64,000 nucleotides of DNA. Source: JAWLHK01 sp041690355 [NCBI: bacterium]. GTDB taxonomy: Bacteria > J088 > JAWLBW01. Below the pieces are notes generated by a model that made no database searches, was not told the DNA's origin, and worked only from the letters and a program-made list of their open reading frames with translations. Positions 34,686-43,649 of this stretch are shown piece after piece. The position numbers and the translations under genes were made by a program. Position 1 is the first letter of the stretch; the number at the start of each line of letters is the position of its first letter. The DNA is taken from contig JAWLHK010000002.1 in assembly GCA_041690355.1 (NCBI GenBank), positions 124,001 to 188,000 of the forward strand, given 5' to 3'.

Positions 34686-35632
34686 GCGGACCAACCGTGC
34701 CGCCCCCGGATTCCCCGATTCCCCCGAAGCCCGTGAGTCCGGCCCCGGAGCCCGCGCAGCCGGCGTCGAAATCGGCATCGATGATGCGCGCCGCCCTCTG
34801 GGGGGGCCTTCTGCTGGGCCTGGCCGTCACGGTGGCCGGCATGCGCCCGGCCGCCCCTTCCACGGTTCCCGACGATGCGCTCGCGATGGTCAACGGCCAG
34901 CCGGTCCGGCGGGAGCTGTTCGAACGCCTCGAAGACGGAGCCCGCAGCGATCGTAACCAGGCAGAACTCGCGCCCGACGATCGCCGGCGGATTGTCGAGC
35001 GTCTCATCGACGAGGAACTGCTCGTGCAGGAGTCGATCCGCCTGGGGCTCGCTTCGCGGGATCGCATGGCGCGGGGATACCTCGTGCAGGCGATGCTCGA
35101 TTTCGTGGGGGCCGAGGCGGCCGGACGCGACCCGTCGGCCGGCGAGCTGGAATCCTGGTATGAGGATCACCGCGCGCAGTTCCGCCGCCCGGGACGCATT
35201 GCGATGGATACGATGACGTTCGACGCGCAGGCCGATGCAGACGAGGCGCTCGCGCGCGCCCGCGAGGCGCGAAGCGCCGTGCTCGCCGGCGAAGCCTGGG
35301 AGACCGTTGCGCGTGCCCGTTCCGATGCGCAGATTGTCCCGATCCCCCGGGTGCCGCTCGCGGCCCGCAATGTTGTGGAATATCTCGGGCCGACGGCGGC
35401 CCGGACTGCGTTCGCGTTGCGCGCCGGCGAGATGAGCGAGCCGCTGCGCACGGCCGCGGGCTGGCTGCTTCTGCGCGTTCGTGAGCGGTGGGAAGACGAG
35501 GTTCCGCCGCTGGCGGAGATCCGCGACGAGGCCGAGGCGGCGTGGCGGCGGGCGCAGGCCGAAGAGGCGGTGCGCGTTTACGTCGACGAACTGCGCGCCG
35601 AGGCGGTTCTCGAATACGGGACGCGGCCGTGA
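34682..35632 (+). CDS. Membrane-anchored PpiC-type peptidyl-prolyl isomerase
   Basis: A 316-residue protein with a Pro-rich cytoplasmic head (residues 1-30), one transmembrane helix (~38-55) and a periplasmic SurA/PpiC-like part: an N-terminal helical arm (AMVNGQPVRRELFERLED) and a parvulin-like domain ending EPLRTAAGWLLLRVRER. The parvulin catalytic residues are only partly visible, so activity may be weak or lost. It sits between DUF3604 and HupE/UreJ with one- to four-base overlaps; the PpiC-HupE/UreJ pairing recurs in other genomes, suggesting that it folds or assembles the HupE-like protein. Confidence 0.75.
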   Translation: MSGPTVPPPDSPIPPKPVSPAPEPAQPASKSASMMRAALWGGLLLGLAVTVAGMRPAAPSTVPDDALAMVNGQPVRRELFERLEDGARSDRNQAELAPDDRRRIVERLIDEELLVQESIRLGLASRDRMARGYLVQAMLDFVGAEAAGRDPSAGELESWYEDHRAQFRRPGRIAMDTMTFDAQADADEALARAREARSAVLAGEAWETVARARSDAQIVPIPRVPLAARNVVEYLGPTAARTAFALRAGEMSEPLRTAAGWLLLRVRERWEDEVPPLAEIRDEAEAAWRRAQAEEAVRVYVDELRAEAVLEYGTRP

Positions 35633-36852
35633 TGCGCCGTGGACTCGGGTGGATCGGCGGGTTACTTCTCGCGATGGTCGTCGCGGGATTTCCGGTCGGC
35701 GCAGAGGGGCATCAGCGATCCACATCGTTCTCCTACTGGACCGAAGAAGGAGATGCCGTCTCGGTTCGGCTGGTTTTTCCCTGGGTCGAGGCGGCGGTGG
35801 CCTGGGAGGAGCTGCGCGAGGCGGTTCCCGAGCGCGCGCTCGAAGATCCCGCGCTCCGCGCCCTGCTGCGTGAGCGCTTCGCCGAGCGCGTGCGCGTCGG
35901 CGGCACGGACGGCGACTGCTCTCCCTTCGCGTGGCAGGAACCCGTACTGCGCGACGGCGCGCTTGTCTTTGCGGGCGCCGGGCGGTGTCCCGGCGGCGCG
36001 CGCAGCCTGTTCTTCACCCTCTCCTTCGACGAAGCGCCGTCGCACGTGCACCTCGTACGCTTCGAACGCGAAGGGGAACGGCTGGCCGGTATCGTGACCG
36101 CCGACGCCCGGGAGTGGATCGTCGCGCCGTCCGATCGATCTGCGGCGAGCCCTTCGTTTCTCGCCCTGGGCTTCGAACATATTCTCGCCGGACCCGATCA
36201 CCTGGTTTTTCTGCTCGCGCTGATGCTGCTTTCAACCTCGTTCGCGGCGCTCGCCCTGCTGATTACCGGCTTTACCCTTTCACACAGCCTTTCGCTGGCG
36301 CTTGCCGTCACCGGGCGGGCGGCGCCGGACATCGCGACCATCGAGGCGTTGATCGGTTTTACGGTAGCGTTCGCCGCGCTCGAGGTGCTGCTCACGCATG
36401 CCGGTGACGGCAACGATGCGGCGCGCTTGCGCCGGCAGACGGCTCGCGGCGCGGCCGTGCTTTGCGCTGCGCTGCCGATCCTCAGTCTGGCCGGCGTGCT
36501 GCAGCTGACCCCGGTGCTGGCCGGCGGCGTCATGCTCTTTTCGATCTGTTATCTGCTGCTCGACCTGCGCAGCGAACGGGCACGCTGGCTGGTGGTCTTT
36601 CTCTTTGGATTCCTGCACGGTTTCGGTTTTGCCGGACCGTTGCTCGAGATGCGGCTCGATGCCGCAGATACCGCGCGTGCGCTGCTGGGGTTCAACGTGG
36701 GGGTCGAAGCGGGGCAGCTCGCGTTTCTAGCCGTGGCCTGGCCCGTCGTTCGCCGGCTGGGGCAGAGTTTGCGGCGTCCGGCGGTCGCGGCTGCGCTGGC
36801 GGCGGTGATTCTCGCCGCGGGCGTGCACTGGTTTCTCTCGCGCGCGCTGTAA
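35632..36852 (+). CDS. HupE/UreJ_2 family membrane protein
   Basis: A 406-residue protein: signal peptide (residues 1-24), a periplasmic domain (~25-170) rich in beta strands, then six or seven transmembrane helices. GFEHILAGPDHLVFLLALML and FLFGFLHGFGFAGPL are the two His-bearing signature helices of HupE/UreJ_2, a family related to secondary nickel or cobalt permeases. The metal is not determinable here. Its ATG overlaps the PpiC stop by one base. No hydrogenase or urease gene is nearby. Confidence 0.85.
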   Translation: MRRGLGWIGGLLLAMVVAGFPVGAEGHQRSTSFSYWTEEGDAVSVRLVFPWVEAAVAWEELREAVPERALEDPALRALLRERFAERVRVGGTDGDCSPFAWQEPVLRDGALVFAGAGRCPGGARSLFFTLSFDEAPSHVHLVRFEREGERLAGIVTADAREWIVAPSDRSAASPSFLALGFEHILAGPDHLVFLLALMLLSTSFAALALLITGFTLSHSLSLALAVTGRAAPDIATIEALIGFTVAFAALEVLLTHAGDGNDAARLRRQTARGAAVLCAALPILSLAGVLQLTPVLAGGVMLFSICYLLLDLRSERARWLVVFLFGFLHGFGFAGPLLEMRLDAADTARALLGFNVGVEAGQLAFLAVAWPVVRRLGQSLRRPAVAAALAAVILAAGVHWFLSRAL

Positions 36853-36870
36853 GCGGCGCCGCCGGAGCAT

Positions 36871-37758
36871 TCAGCGCTCGATCAGTACCTTTTCCGACCA
36901 GGGGGCGATCTCGCGGAAGTCCTCTTCATCCCCTCGATCCATGAACCGCACGGGGATGCTCCCTGCTTCGGTCCAGAACCAGTCGAAGAAATAGCGGCGT
37001 TCGACGCTCAGGATGGACACCGCGATGGCTCCCTGGCGGCGCTCGTCTACCTTCACGACCTGAAACGAGTTCGGCGCGACAATCGGGCGCACGTAGACGC
37101 TTCCGGCGGGCGTGCTTCCGAGGCGCGCGTACAGCTCCTGCCCGGCAGCGTGCGTCTCCTCGGCATAGTCGGGCGGCGTCGTCGCATTCCACGCATAGGT
37201 CTCGGGCGTCAGCGATAGAATCCCCTGCGCGCCGACCACCATTTTCTGGACCTCGGCGCCGTACTCGGCCCCGATGGCGTCGAACTTCCGGGGCTGCGCC
37301 AGCGCGCGCGCGTGCATGGCGTTCACCTTCTCGATTTCCTTGAGGTGGGGTTCCTGTTTGGAGTCGAAGAGAAACTGCAGTCGGGCCAGAGGCAGCTCGT
37401 TCATGATGACGGCAACACGGTATGCCTCTTCGTATTTCGCCTGGCGCTCGAGCTCCTGATACGGCGATTCAGGCGAGTACTTGAGTTGCTGGTAGTAGGC
37501 CTCGCCCGCCTCCTGCGTCACAGCCAGCCCGTAGCGCCGGCCCACCTCGTTGGCGAGAAACCCCAGAACCAGTTGCGCCATGGCCATCTCGTCAGGGTCT
37601 TGTACCTTGAAGTGTTTGTTGACCCGCGTGAGCTCCGATACGAGCCCGGCCTGGATCTCGAGGGGCCCCACCTTGGCAACGGGTTCCATCGGATTTTTTT
37701 CGCAGGCCGCGCCGAGAAGAAGGACGGCTGCGAGCAGGGAGAGAAGGCGAGAGTGCAT
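36871..37758 (-). CDS. SurA/PpiC-like lipoprotein lacking a recognisable isomerase domain
   Basis: A 295-residue lipoprotein (LLAAVLLLGAAC). Residues ~25-150 form a helical region like the N-terminal chaperone arm of SurA (VAKVGPLEIQAGLVSELTR, FLANEVGRRYGLAVT). The C-terminal third (PAGSVYVRPIVAPNSFQVVKVDERRQ) is reminiscent of a degenerate parvulin. A role as a periplasmic chaperone is plausible. It is convergent with the HupE/UreJ gene and divergent from the hydrolase at 37907. -10-like TATCGT lies 7 nt before its ATG. Confidence 0.6.
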   Translation of the reverse strand: MHSRLLSLLAAVLLLGAACEKNPMEPVAKVGPLEIQAGLVSELTRVNKHFKVQDPDEMAMAQLVLGFLANEVGRRYGLAVTQEAGEAYYQQLKYSPESPYQELERQAKYEEAYRVAVIMNELPLARLQFLFDSKQEPHLKEIEKVNAMHARALAQPRKFDAIGAEYGAEVQKMVVGAQGILSLTPETYAWNATTPPDYAEETHAAGQELYARLGSTPAGSVYVRPIVAPNSFQVVKVDERRQGAIAVSILSVERRYFFDWFWTEAGSIPVRFMDRGDEEDFREIAPWSEKVLIER

Positions 37759-37851
37759 ACCCTATACGATAGCAGGCCGTGCGCGCAGCCTGCCATGCGC
37801 CGCCGGGTTTCTCCGCGCGTAGAAACCGGTCGGGCCCCGCGGTACGCCCGG

Positions 37852-37879
37852 TTGCAACGCACTCCCTTCGTGGTAGGCT
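37852..37879 (+). promoter_or_regulatory. Putative sigma-70 promoter for the lipoprotein hydrolase
   Basis: TTGCAA (37852-37857), a 16-bp spacer and TAGGCT (37874-37879); the predicted leader contains GGAGGG 5 nt before the ATG at 37907. Confidence 0.45.
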
Positions 37880-37906
37880 AATGAGAACCAGCCCAATGGA
37901 GGGTTC

Positions 37907-39892
37907 ATGCACGGGATGGGTCGCAAAGCTTGGTTCACGGGGATTCTGCTGCTGGCGGTCGCCTGCGGAGGCGAGAAGAAGGAAACTCCGTCCACCGTCC
38001 AGGTGCGCATGTCCGAGACGGCTGATCTGTCGGCCGACTTCTTCGCGCAGCCCTTTCCGCTCGAAACCCGTCGTCTCGAGACGAAGGAGGGAAAGCACGC
38101 GGGCGGCTACGACCTGCGCGGATTTCCGAACCCGATCTCCAACTCGCTCGTCGAGGTCTTCAAGAAGACCATGGGCCCCGATCTGAAGGGCTACGGAACG
38201 AATGCCGCCGTCTACTTCTCCTTTACCGGCGATCTGACCTACGAGAACGCCGTGACCGGCCCGGCCGAATCCCGCAGTGGCGAGGCGGCGATCCTGCTCG
38301 TGAATATCGATTCCACATCCCCCGATTACCTGCGGTTCGTACCCGTCTATTCCCGCTTTTACCGAGGTGAGGGTGACTACCTGCCTCCCTATACGCTGGC
38401 GCTCGCGCCCATGCCGGGGTTTCCGTTGCGCGAACGGTCGCTCTATGCCGCGCTCGTTCTGCGCGGCCGGGGCCTCGAACCCGTGTCGGGCAGCCTGAGG
38501 CAGGCCGCACCGCTGGCGGACGCGCTGGCAGGTAAAGGACCCTGGGGCGAAACCTTCGGGCCGCTGCGGCTGGCCCTGGCACAGCTCGGGATCGCCGCCG
38601 ACGACTTGCTGGCGGCCACGGTCTATGCGACGCGGGACGTGACCGGACCGCTTTTCGGAGCCCGCGACTGGCTGTATGCTGAAGGCCCGACGGCACAGGC
38701 GAAAGTCGATCCGGCGACCCTCGGATTCTACACGTCGCTCAATCTGGTGAAGGGGTCCTTTCGGGGCGTGCGGTTTCAGCACGGGACCCCGCCCTACGAC
38801 AACCCGGGCGAAGGGGCTTTCATTCTTCGCGCCGACGGGGTGCCCAGTCCGGCAGGCGAGGAGACGTTGCGTTTCGCGCTGACGCTTCCGAAGGGCACTC
38901 CTCCGGATGAGGGATGGCCGCTCGTCATCTACGCGCACGGCACCGGGGGCGATTACGACAGCTTCGTCTGGCGCGAGGGCTGGGTGCTCGCCGCCGAGGG
39001 GATTGCCGTCGTGAGCTACGACCAGCCATACCACGGCACGCGTCACCCCCGGTTTGCCGAGGGCTCCGGATGCGTGAACGAGTGTCCGCAGCTGTACACC
39101 TTCAACTTCCTGAATCCGCCGGCCGGGCGCGACGGTTTCCGCCAGAGCGCGCTCGATGCGGTGCAGCTGATGCGCGGCATGATGGACGTGCGGTTCAAAC
39201 TGACGCCGTCGGGTCCGGTCCAGTTCTTCGATCCGGCGCGCGTGTCCTATATGGGGCACTCGCAGGGGTCGACCAGCGGGCCGCTGTTCGTGGCCGCCCA
39301 GGGGCCTGAGATCGGCGCCGCTGTGTTCTCGGGTCCCGCGGGCGGGCTGCACCTGTCCTTCCTCTACAAGTACGAGCCGGTCGACATCCCGGCCGTGGCG
39401 CGCTTTCTGCTCGGGGCGCGGGAAGGATTCGATCTCTTCCACCCGGTGCTCAATCTCTTTCAGGCCTATTCGGAGCCGGCCGATCCGCTCAACCACGCAC
39501 GTTACATGGCGCTCGAGCCGCGCGGCGGCGCCGTGCGCGACCTGCTGATCACGAGCGGCCTGCTCGACGGATACACGCCTCCGGTACAGGCCGACGCCTT
39601 CGCCGCCGCCGCCGGCGTGCCCTTGGCGAACCCGGTCTATCATGAGGTGGCGCCGCTCGAACTCATGGGCCTCGCGCCGCAGTCGCCGCCGCTCGAAGGG
39701 AACCGGACTGCGCTCTCGGGGGCCGCCTGGACCGGCGGCTACCTGCAGTTCCCCGACGACGGCCACTTCGCCGTCTACGACCACCCGGTGGGTGAGCAGG
39801 CCTATGCCGACTTCCTGCGGTCGAAGGCCTATGGCGGCACGGGGCGCGCGCGGATTGAAGATCTGGGGGCTCGCGACGAGGGGGCCCGCTGA
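37907..39892 (+). CDS. Lipoprotein alpha/beta hydrolase
   Basis: A 661-residue exported lipoprotein (LLAVAC, Cys ~20). The N-terminal ~290 residues form a beta-rich domain with LPPYTLALAPMPG; the C-terminal half is an alpha/beta hydrolase: VIYAHGTGGDYDSF oxyanion segment, the nucleophile elbow MGHSQGS, and a likely His in FPDDGHFAVYDH. The architecture resembles bacterial virulence-factor-lipase-like proteins with an N-terminal Ig-like domain, but the motif between them is not diagnostic. Two Cys (SGCVNECPQ) may pair. Ribosome-binding site GGAGGG. Substrate unknown; esterase or lipase is inferred. Confidence 0.75.
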   Translation: MHGMGRKAWFTGILLLAVACGGEKKETPSTVQVRMSETADLSADFFAQPFPLETRRLETKEGKHAGGYDLRGFPNPISNSLVEVFKKTMGPDLKGYGTNAAVYFSFTGDLTYENAVTGPAESRSGEAAILLVNIDSTSPDYLRFVPVYSRFYRGEGDYLPPYTLALAPMPGFPLRERSLYAALVLRGRGLEPVSGSLRQAAPLADALAGKGPWGETFGPLRLALAQLGIAADDLLAATVYATRDVTGPLFGARDWLYAEGPTAQAKVDPATLGFYTSLNLVKGSFRGVRFQHGTPPYDNPGEGAFILRADGVPSPAGEETLRFALTLPKGTPPDEGWPLVIYAHGTGGDYDSFVWREGWVLAAEGIAVVSYDQPYHGTRHPRFAEGSGCVNECPQLYTFNFLNPPAGRDGFRQSALDAVQLMRGMMDVRFKLTPSGPVQFFDPARVSYMGHSQGSTSGPLFVAAQGPEIGAAVFSGPAGGLHLSFLYKYEPVDIPAVARFLLGAREGFDLFHPVLNLFQAYSEPADPLNHARYMALEPRGGAVRDLLITSGLLDGYTPPVQADAFAAAAGVPLANPVYHEVAPLELMGLAPQSPPLEGNRTALSGAAWTGGYLQFPDDGHFAVYDHPVGEQAYADFLRSKAYGGTGRARIEDLGARDEGAR

Positions 39893-39913
39893 AGGTCTGT
39901 CGCGGCGGCGCGG

Positions 39914-41068
39914 TCAGGATCCGAGGAGCAGATCGGCGAGCCGGCGCCGGTGGTGCGCACCGTCACCGAAAAGAAACCGGCTGTGCAGGTTGCGCTTGAA
40001 GAACAGGTGCACGTCGCACTCCCAGGTGAAGCCGATGCCGCCGTGCAGCTGCACGGCGCGATCGGCGGCGAAGCCTCCCGCCTCGCCGGCCTGCGCCTTG
40101 GCCATACGCGCGAACCGCTCGGCCTTATCGGGCTCGGTATCGATGGCACAGGCGGCGTTGTACAGGTGTGAGCGCGCGAAGTCGATCTCGAGCATGACGT
40201 CGACGAGCGGATGCTTCACGGCCTGAAAGGTGCCGATCGGCCGGTCGAACTGCTCGCGCACCTTGGCGTACTCCACCGTCGTCTGCAGCAGCCACTCCGA
40301 GGCGCCGACGGTATCGGCGGCGATAACGGTCCAGATCGCCGGAAGCGCCCGGTTGAGCGCGTCGCCGCCATGCGGGGCTTCGGCGACCGGCACGGCCGGG
40401 GTCGATGCAAAGCTGACGCGCGCCTGGTCGCGGGTGGCGTCGATGATGCGATCGGCTTCGATTAAGAGGCCCGGCGCATCGGCCGGCACGGCGTAGAGAC
40501 CGGTCCCCGCGGCGGTGCGCGCGGCGACCACGAAGAAGGCGGCCTTGCGCGCATCCTGCACGAAGTGAGCCGTGCCGGTGAGGGTGGTTGAGGCCGCCTC
40601 TCCGTTTGCGATAACGGGGGTGTTTTCGGGATAGAAATCACCGGCGGCATCGGCCACGGCGAGCGCGGCCGGGGTGCCCGCGGCGATTCTTTCGAGCGCT
40701 TCGGTCGATGCATCGCTCGAGCATTCACGCAACGCGAACGCCGCGAAGAAGGTCGCGAGCAGGGGCGAGGGCAATGCGGCGCGGCCGATTTCTTCGACGA
40801 GCGCCGCGACGGCGACCATCTTCATGCCCAGGCCGCCGGCCGCTTCGGGAACCGGAAGCCCGGGCCAGCCGAGTTCGACGATACGCCGCCAGACATCGGC
40901 GTCAAAGACCGCCGGAAGAAGCCGGTCTCCCGATACGAAGGCGTGCGGCTCGGCGGCGACAAGGCCACGCAGCTTGTTCACCGGGGCCGCATCAGCCAGA
41001 AAGCGGCGCGCCGTGTCGCGGATCATCTGTTCGTCGGCTCCGAAGCCGAAGTCCTTCGGTTGCGCCAT
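39914..41068 (-). CDS. Acyl-CoA dehydrogenase (small or partner subunit)
   Basis: A 384-residue ACAD-fold flavoprotein. The fold markers FGFGADEQMIRDTARRF, EEIGRAALPSPLLAT, EYAKVREQFDRPIGTFQAVKH and AVQLHGGIGFTWECDVHL are present; the catalytic Glu of the classical loop is not obvious. Adjacent ACAD pairs of this kind are known to form heterotetramers in which one subunit supplies the base, as with the ChsE and FadE28-FadE29 steroid side-chain enzymes. It lies 16 bp after the partner gene. Substrate: a CoA ester with a bulky or long side chain is inferred. Confidence 0.85.
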   Translation of the reverse strand: MAQPKDFGFGADEQMIRDTARRFLADAAPVNKLRGLVAAEPHAFVSGDRLLPAVFDADVWRRIVELGWPGLPVPEAAGGLGMKMVAVAALVEEIGRAALPSPLLATFFAAFALRECSSDASTEALERIAAGTPAALAVADAAGDFYPENTPVIANGEAASTTLTGTAHFVQDARKAAFFVVAARTAAGTGLYAVPADAPGLLIEADRIIDATRDQARVSFASTPAVPVAEAPHGGDALNRALPAIWTVIAADTVGASEWLLQTTVEYAKVREQFDRPIGTFQAVKHPLVDVMLEIDFARSHLYNAACAIDTEPDKAERFARMAKAQAGEAGGFAADRAVQLHGGIGFTWECDVHLFFKRNLHSRFLFGDGAHHRRRLADLLLGS

Positions 41069-41084
41069 GGCGGTTCTCCGGTGG

Positions 41085-42329
41085 CTACCTGGTTTTCGGC
41101 AGGCCCAGCACCCGCTCGCCGAGCAGGTCGCGCTGGATCTCGCTCGTTCCCGCGGCGATGGTGAATCCGTAGCTGTTCATGTACTGCAGCGGCCAGCGGC
41201 CGTCGTCGGGCGAATGCGGGTCGCCGACGTAGAGCGAAGCGCGCGCGCCTGCGATTTCGAGGGCCGCGGCCCCGACGTCCTGTACGAATTCGGTGCCGAG
41301 CACTTTTCCCTGCATCGGGAGACGAAGCGGATGGTCGACGAGCGCGGGCACGGCGGCCCGGCGCAGATGCTGCTTGAGCCCCTCTTCGCGAAGCAGCAGC
41401 CTCATGAGCCGGTCGCGTATCCGGGCGTCTTCGATGGCCGGGCGGCCGTCGATCGTACAGCTGCGGGCCAGTTCAGCAAGCGCCTGCACGGAGTACTCGG
41501 TCGGCATGGCCGTACCCCCCGCCCCGGGGGTCACGAGCGGTGAGGCTCCGCGCTCGTGCAGGAGCGTCGTCATGGCCACCGTCCACCCCATTCCCTCTTC
41601 GTCGAGTCGCAGCGAATCGGGGAGCACGACCTCGTCGAGCAGGACCTCGTTGAACCCGGTCTCGCCCGTCATCTTGATCAACGGCCGTACCGTCACCCCG
41701 TTGCCGAGCGCGCTCTCGACGGGAGCCAGAAAGTAGGTGAGCCCTTTGTGCTTGCTCGTCGACGACGTGCGCGCGAGCAGGATCATCCACTGCGCGAAGT
41801 GGGCGAGACTCGTCCAGACCTTGTGGCCGGTCACGACCCACTCGTCGCCCCGGCGCACGGCCCGGGTCTGCACGTTCGCCAGATCGGAACCGGCGCCCGG
41901 CTCTGAGAACCCCTGGCACCACAGCTCCTCTCCCGAGAGGATGGGCCGAAGAAAGCGCCGCTTGTTCTCCTCGGAACCGTGGTGAAGAATCGTCGGTCCC
42001 GCCATGCCGAGACCGACGACGTTGATGAAGAAGGGGGCCTGCGCGCGCCCCAGCTCCTGATTGGCGATGCGCTGGAACCCGTCGTGGCCCCCTCCGCCAT
42101 ACTCCCTGGGGTAATCGCAGCCGACCAGGCCCGCCGCATGGCACTTCTTCTGCCAGGCCTGCAGGTAATCGCGCTGCTCGACGGTCATGACCTCGAGCGG
42201 CGACTGCGGAAGCCGAAAGGGGGGCGCCACGGGGATGTTGTCGGCGATCCAGCGCCGGCAGTATTCCCGGAACTCGGCCTGGGCCGGCGTGTCCTTCGAG
42301 CCCTTCAGCGCTTCTGCAGTTCCGCTCAT
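41085..42329 (-). CDS. Acyl-CoA dehydrogenase (catalytic partner)
   Basis: A 414-residue ACAD. It has WCQGFSEPGAGSDLANVQT (FAD and substrate region), GHKVWTSLAHFAQW, KMTGETGFNEVLLDEV, LLHERGAS with a Glu on helix G that could be the base, and the C-terminal TIAAGTSEIQRDLLGERVLG. The sequence type is that of FadE-like steroid side-chain or aromatic-CoA dehydrogenases rather than short-chain ones. It lies 20 bp after the thiolase gene and 16 bp before the second ACAD, forming one operon. Confidence 0.88.
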   Translation of the reverse strand: MSGTAEALKGSKDTPAQAEFREYCRRWIADNIPVAPPFRLPQSPLEVMTVEQRDYLQAWQKKCHAAGLVGCDYPREYGGGGHDGFQRIANQELGRAQAPFFINVVGLGMAGPTILHHGSEENKRRFLRPILSGEELWCQGFSEPGAGSDLANVQTRAVRRGDEWVVTGHKVWTSLAHFAQWMILLARTSSTSKHKGLTYFLAPVESALGNGVTVRPLIKMTGETGFNEVLLDEVVLPDSLRLDEEGMGWTVAMTTLLHERGASPLVTPGAGGTAMPTEYSVQALAELARSCTIDGRPAIEDARIRDRLMRLLLREEGLKQHLRRAAVPALVDHPLRLPMQGKVLGTEFVQDVGAAALEIAGARASLYVGDPHSPDDGRWPLQYMNSYGFTIAAGTSEIQRDLLGERVLGLPKTR

Positions 42330-42349
42330 GCGCTTCTCCTCGCGGGCGT

Positions 42350-43522
42350 TCAGACCCGTTCGATGATCGTCGCGTTGGCCGTGCCGAGCCCTTCGCAGAT
42401 CGTCAGCAGGCCGTAACGGCCGTTGCGCCGGCGCAGCTCCCAGGCCAGCGTGCCGATGAGCTTGGTGCCGGTGGCGCCGAGCGGGTGGCCCAGCGCCTGG
42501 GCGCCGCCGTTGACGTTCAGCTTGTTCAGGTCGGCGCCGACCGCTTTCGCCCAGGCGAGGGGGACGGAACCGAAGGCCTCGTTCACCTCGTACAGGTCCA
42601 TGTCTTCGATGCGCAGGCCGGTCTGGCGCAGGATCTTCTGTGTGGCCGGGATGGGGCCTTCGAGCACCATGGTCGGATCGGAGCCGACGACCGTCATGGC
42701 GTGAATGCGGGCCAGTGGGCGCAGGCCGAGCGACTTGAGGGCCCGTTCGCCGACCACGAGCACGGCCGAAGAACCGTCGCAGATCTGGCTCGCGGTGCCC
42801 GCGGTGATCAGGCCCCCTTCCTGCAGCGGCTTGAGATTACGGATCGCTTCGAGGTCGGCATTGGGGCGCAACCCTTCGTCGACTTCATGGACGAACGGTT
42901 TGCCGTCGACCTCGACGGCGAGGGGAATGATCTCTTCCTTGAAGCGCCCTTCCTGATACGCACGGGCCCCCTTCATATGGCTGTCGTAGGCGAACTGGGC
43001 GAGTTCATCGGCGGTGACGCCGTACTTCTGCGCCACGCGCTCGGCGCCGTCGAACTGATTGAATTCGCAGTTCGGATAGCGCTCCTGAATCTTCTGGCTC
43101 GCGAACGGGCTCTGCATGCCGGCTTTGACGGCGACGTGCATGGAGGAGAGAATCGGCACGGCGCTCATGACTTCGACGCCGCCGGCGATGACGATGTCCT
43201 GCGTGCCCGACATGACCGCCTGGGCCGCGAAGTGCAGGGCCTGCTGCGACGAGCCGCATTGGCGGTCGATGGTGACGCCGGGCACCGACTCGGGGAGTCG
43301 GGAGGCGAGAATCGAAGTGCGCGCCAGGTTGAACGTCTGGGGCCCGATCTGGCTCACGCAGCCGAAGATGACGTCCTCGACGATCTCGGGGTCGAGCTTG
43401 TTCCGATCGATCAGGGCGTCGATGACGACGGCGCCCAGATCGGCGGGGTGCCACTGGCTGAGGCGTCCGTTGCGGCGGCCGCCCGCGGTGCGGACTGCGT
43501 CTACGATGTAGGCTTCACTCAC
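42350..43522 (-). CDS. Thiolase (acetyl-CoA C-acetyltransferase, FadA5-type)
   Basis: Cleaves 3-oxoacyl-CoA with CoA. The 390-residue chain holds the nucleophile Cys in DRQCGSSQQAL, the substrate motif GGAQALGHPLGATG and the second Cys in ICEGLGTANATIIE (consensus CxGxG with Ile-Cys-Glu-Gly). The Q in GGAQALGHP (usually GGAIALGHP) matches steroid and long-chain thiolases such as FadA5/FadA6. GTG start at 43522 with GGAG 6 nt upstream. First gene of the thiolase-ACAD-ACAD operon, consistent with beta-oxidation of a side chain. Confidence 0.9.
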   Translation of the reverse strand: MSEAYIVDAVRTAGGRRNGRLSQWHPADLGAVVIDALIDRNKLDPEIVEDVIFGCVSQIGPQTFNLARTSILASRLPESVPGVTIDRQCGSSQQALHFAAQAVMSGTQDIVIAGGVEVMSAVPILSSMHVAVKAGMQSPFASQKIQERYPNCEFNQFDGAERVAQKYGVTADELAQFAYDSHMKGARAYQEGRFKEEIIPLAVEVDGKPFVHEVDEGLRPNADLEAIRNLKPLQEGGLITAGTASQICDGSSAVLVVGERALKSLGLRPLARIHAMTVVGSDPTMVLEGPIPATQKILRQTGLRIEDMDLYEVNEAFGSVPLAWAKAVGADLNKLNVNGGAQALGHPLGATGTKLIGTLAWELRRRNGRYGLLTICEGLGTANATIIERV

Positions 43523-43532
43523 GGGAAACTCC

Positions 43533-43559
43533 AGGGTAAAGAGGGTCGGACAATGTCAA
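43533..43559 (-). promoter_or_regulatory. Putative promoter of the thiolase operon
   Basis: On the minus strand TTGACA (43554-43559) and TACCCT (43533-43538) are 15 bp apart, a short spacing; the GTG at 43522 follows with GGAG upstream. Confidence 0.4.
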
Positions 43560-43610
43560 TCGTAAGACGGTACCAGGAATCGGCGGCCATCCCCAGGCGG
43601 GCGCTGATAT

Positions 43611-43641
43611 CTCCCCCCTCTCCGAACCGGATTGGGGGGAG
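43611..43641 (-). terminator. Hairpin between thiolase and barrel genes (terminator-like)
   Basis: CTCCCCCC / GGGGGGAG 8-bp stem, an inner TCCG/CGGA 4-bp stem and a 3-nt loop, located 9 bp beyond the stop of the barrel-protein gene. There is no T-run, so Rho-independent action is uncertain. Confidence 0.5.
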
Positions 43642-43649
43642 ACGGATCG

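Noticed and set aside
37592-39784. 730-codon minus-strand open frame opposite the lipoprotein hydrolase
   Set aside because: Antisense to a gene with lipobox and hydrolase motifs; no recognisable content.
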